Below are positions 6,252-6,295 of a stretch of DNA of 6,295 nucleotides, piece by piece (positions within the stretch are counted from its first letter, which is position 1; every line of letters starts with the position of its first letter). The notes below the pieces were generated by a model. It was given only the letters and a program-made list of their open reading frames with translations. It did not search any database and was not told the origin of the DNA. The stretch is from Paracoccaceae bacterium (GTDB lineage: Bacteria > Pseudomonadota > Alphaproteobacteria > Rhodobacterales > Rhodobacteraceae). The translations under genes were made by a program, and so were the position numbers. The stretch lies in assembly GCA_002683355.1 (NCBI GenBank), contig NYTF01000089.1, positions 1 through 6,295 of the forward strand, in the 5' to 3' direction.

Positions 6252-6295
6252 ATGAATTTTCAAGCAATCAAAGCGATTTATTTCTTTGAAATGGC
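6252..6295 (+). CDS. Start of probable ABC-2 type permease (YadH-like), 3' end outside window
   Basis: An ATG at 6252, five bases after the stop of the ABC ATPase, opens a frame that runs off the window after 14 codons (MNFQAIKAIYFFEM). An AGGTG at 6245-6249, overlapping the upstream stop codon, could serve as a close ribosome-binding site. Position, tight spacing and the short amphipathic start fit the membrane subunit that partners YadG-like ATPases; many alphaproteobacterial permeases of this group begin in a similar way. The transmembrane domain itself lies beyond the window, so the call rests mainly on context. Confidence 0.65.
   Translation, partial: MNFQAIKAIYFFEM

Overview
This window reads as an ordinary chromosomal segment of an AT-rich (about 40% GC by eye) proteobacterium. 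An alphaproteobacterium is most likely. That rests on the sequence character of HemF, including its short linker between the VHMN and WWFGGG blocks, and on the head-to-head hemC/hemE pair, a layout I know from Rhodobacter-type genomes. The low GC and short intergenic gaps would suit a streamlined marine lineage, but the taxon is inference. There are no tRNA or rRNA genes, mobile elements, CRISPR arrays or phage genes, and no gene-free stretch longer than 119 bases.

Layout from left to right. A short-chain dehydrogenase/reductase (SDR) is cut by the left edge (1-681, +). Next come oxygen-dependent coproporphyrinogen III oxidase hemF (774-1658, +) and a D-2-hydroxyglutarate dehydrogenase-like FAD enzyme (1743-3155, +). 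Hydroxymethylbilane synthase hemC (3161-4108, -) meets that enzyme tail to tail with five bases between the stops. A 119-base divergent control region (4109-4227) separates hemC from uroporphyrinogen decarboxylase hemE (4228-5262, +). The window ends with a YadG-like ABC exporter ATPase (5332-6246, +) and the first 14 codons of its probable membrane partner (6252 onward, +).

Three genes make haem-pathway enzymes. HemC builds hydroxymethylbilane, HemE decarboxylates uroporphyrinogen III to coproporphyrinogen III, and HemF converts that to protoporphyrinogen IX using O2. HemD, which acts between HemC and HemE, is not here. The SDR, the FAD dehydrogenase and the ABC exporter have no clear biochemical link to haem, so their presence may simply reflect gene order.

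I found no convincing undescribed system. The points most worth a second look are the SDR, whose catalytic lysine is replaced by threonine and whose NNAG motif is changed, and the hemC/hemE intergenic region. That region holds three TGACAA repeats 12-13 bases apart, two adjacent palindromes and TATAAT hexamers on both strands.
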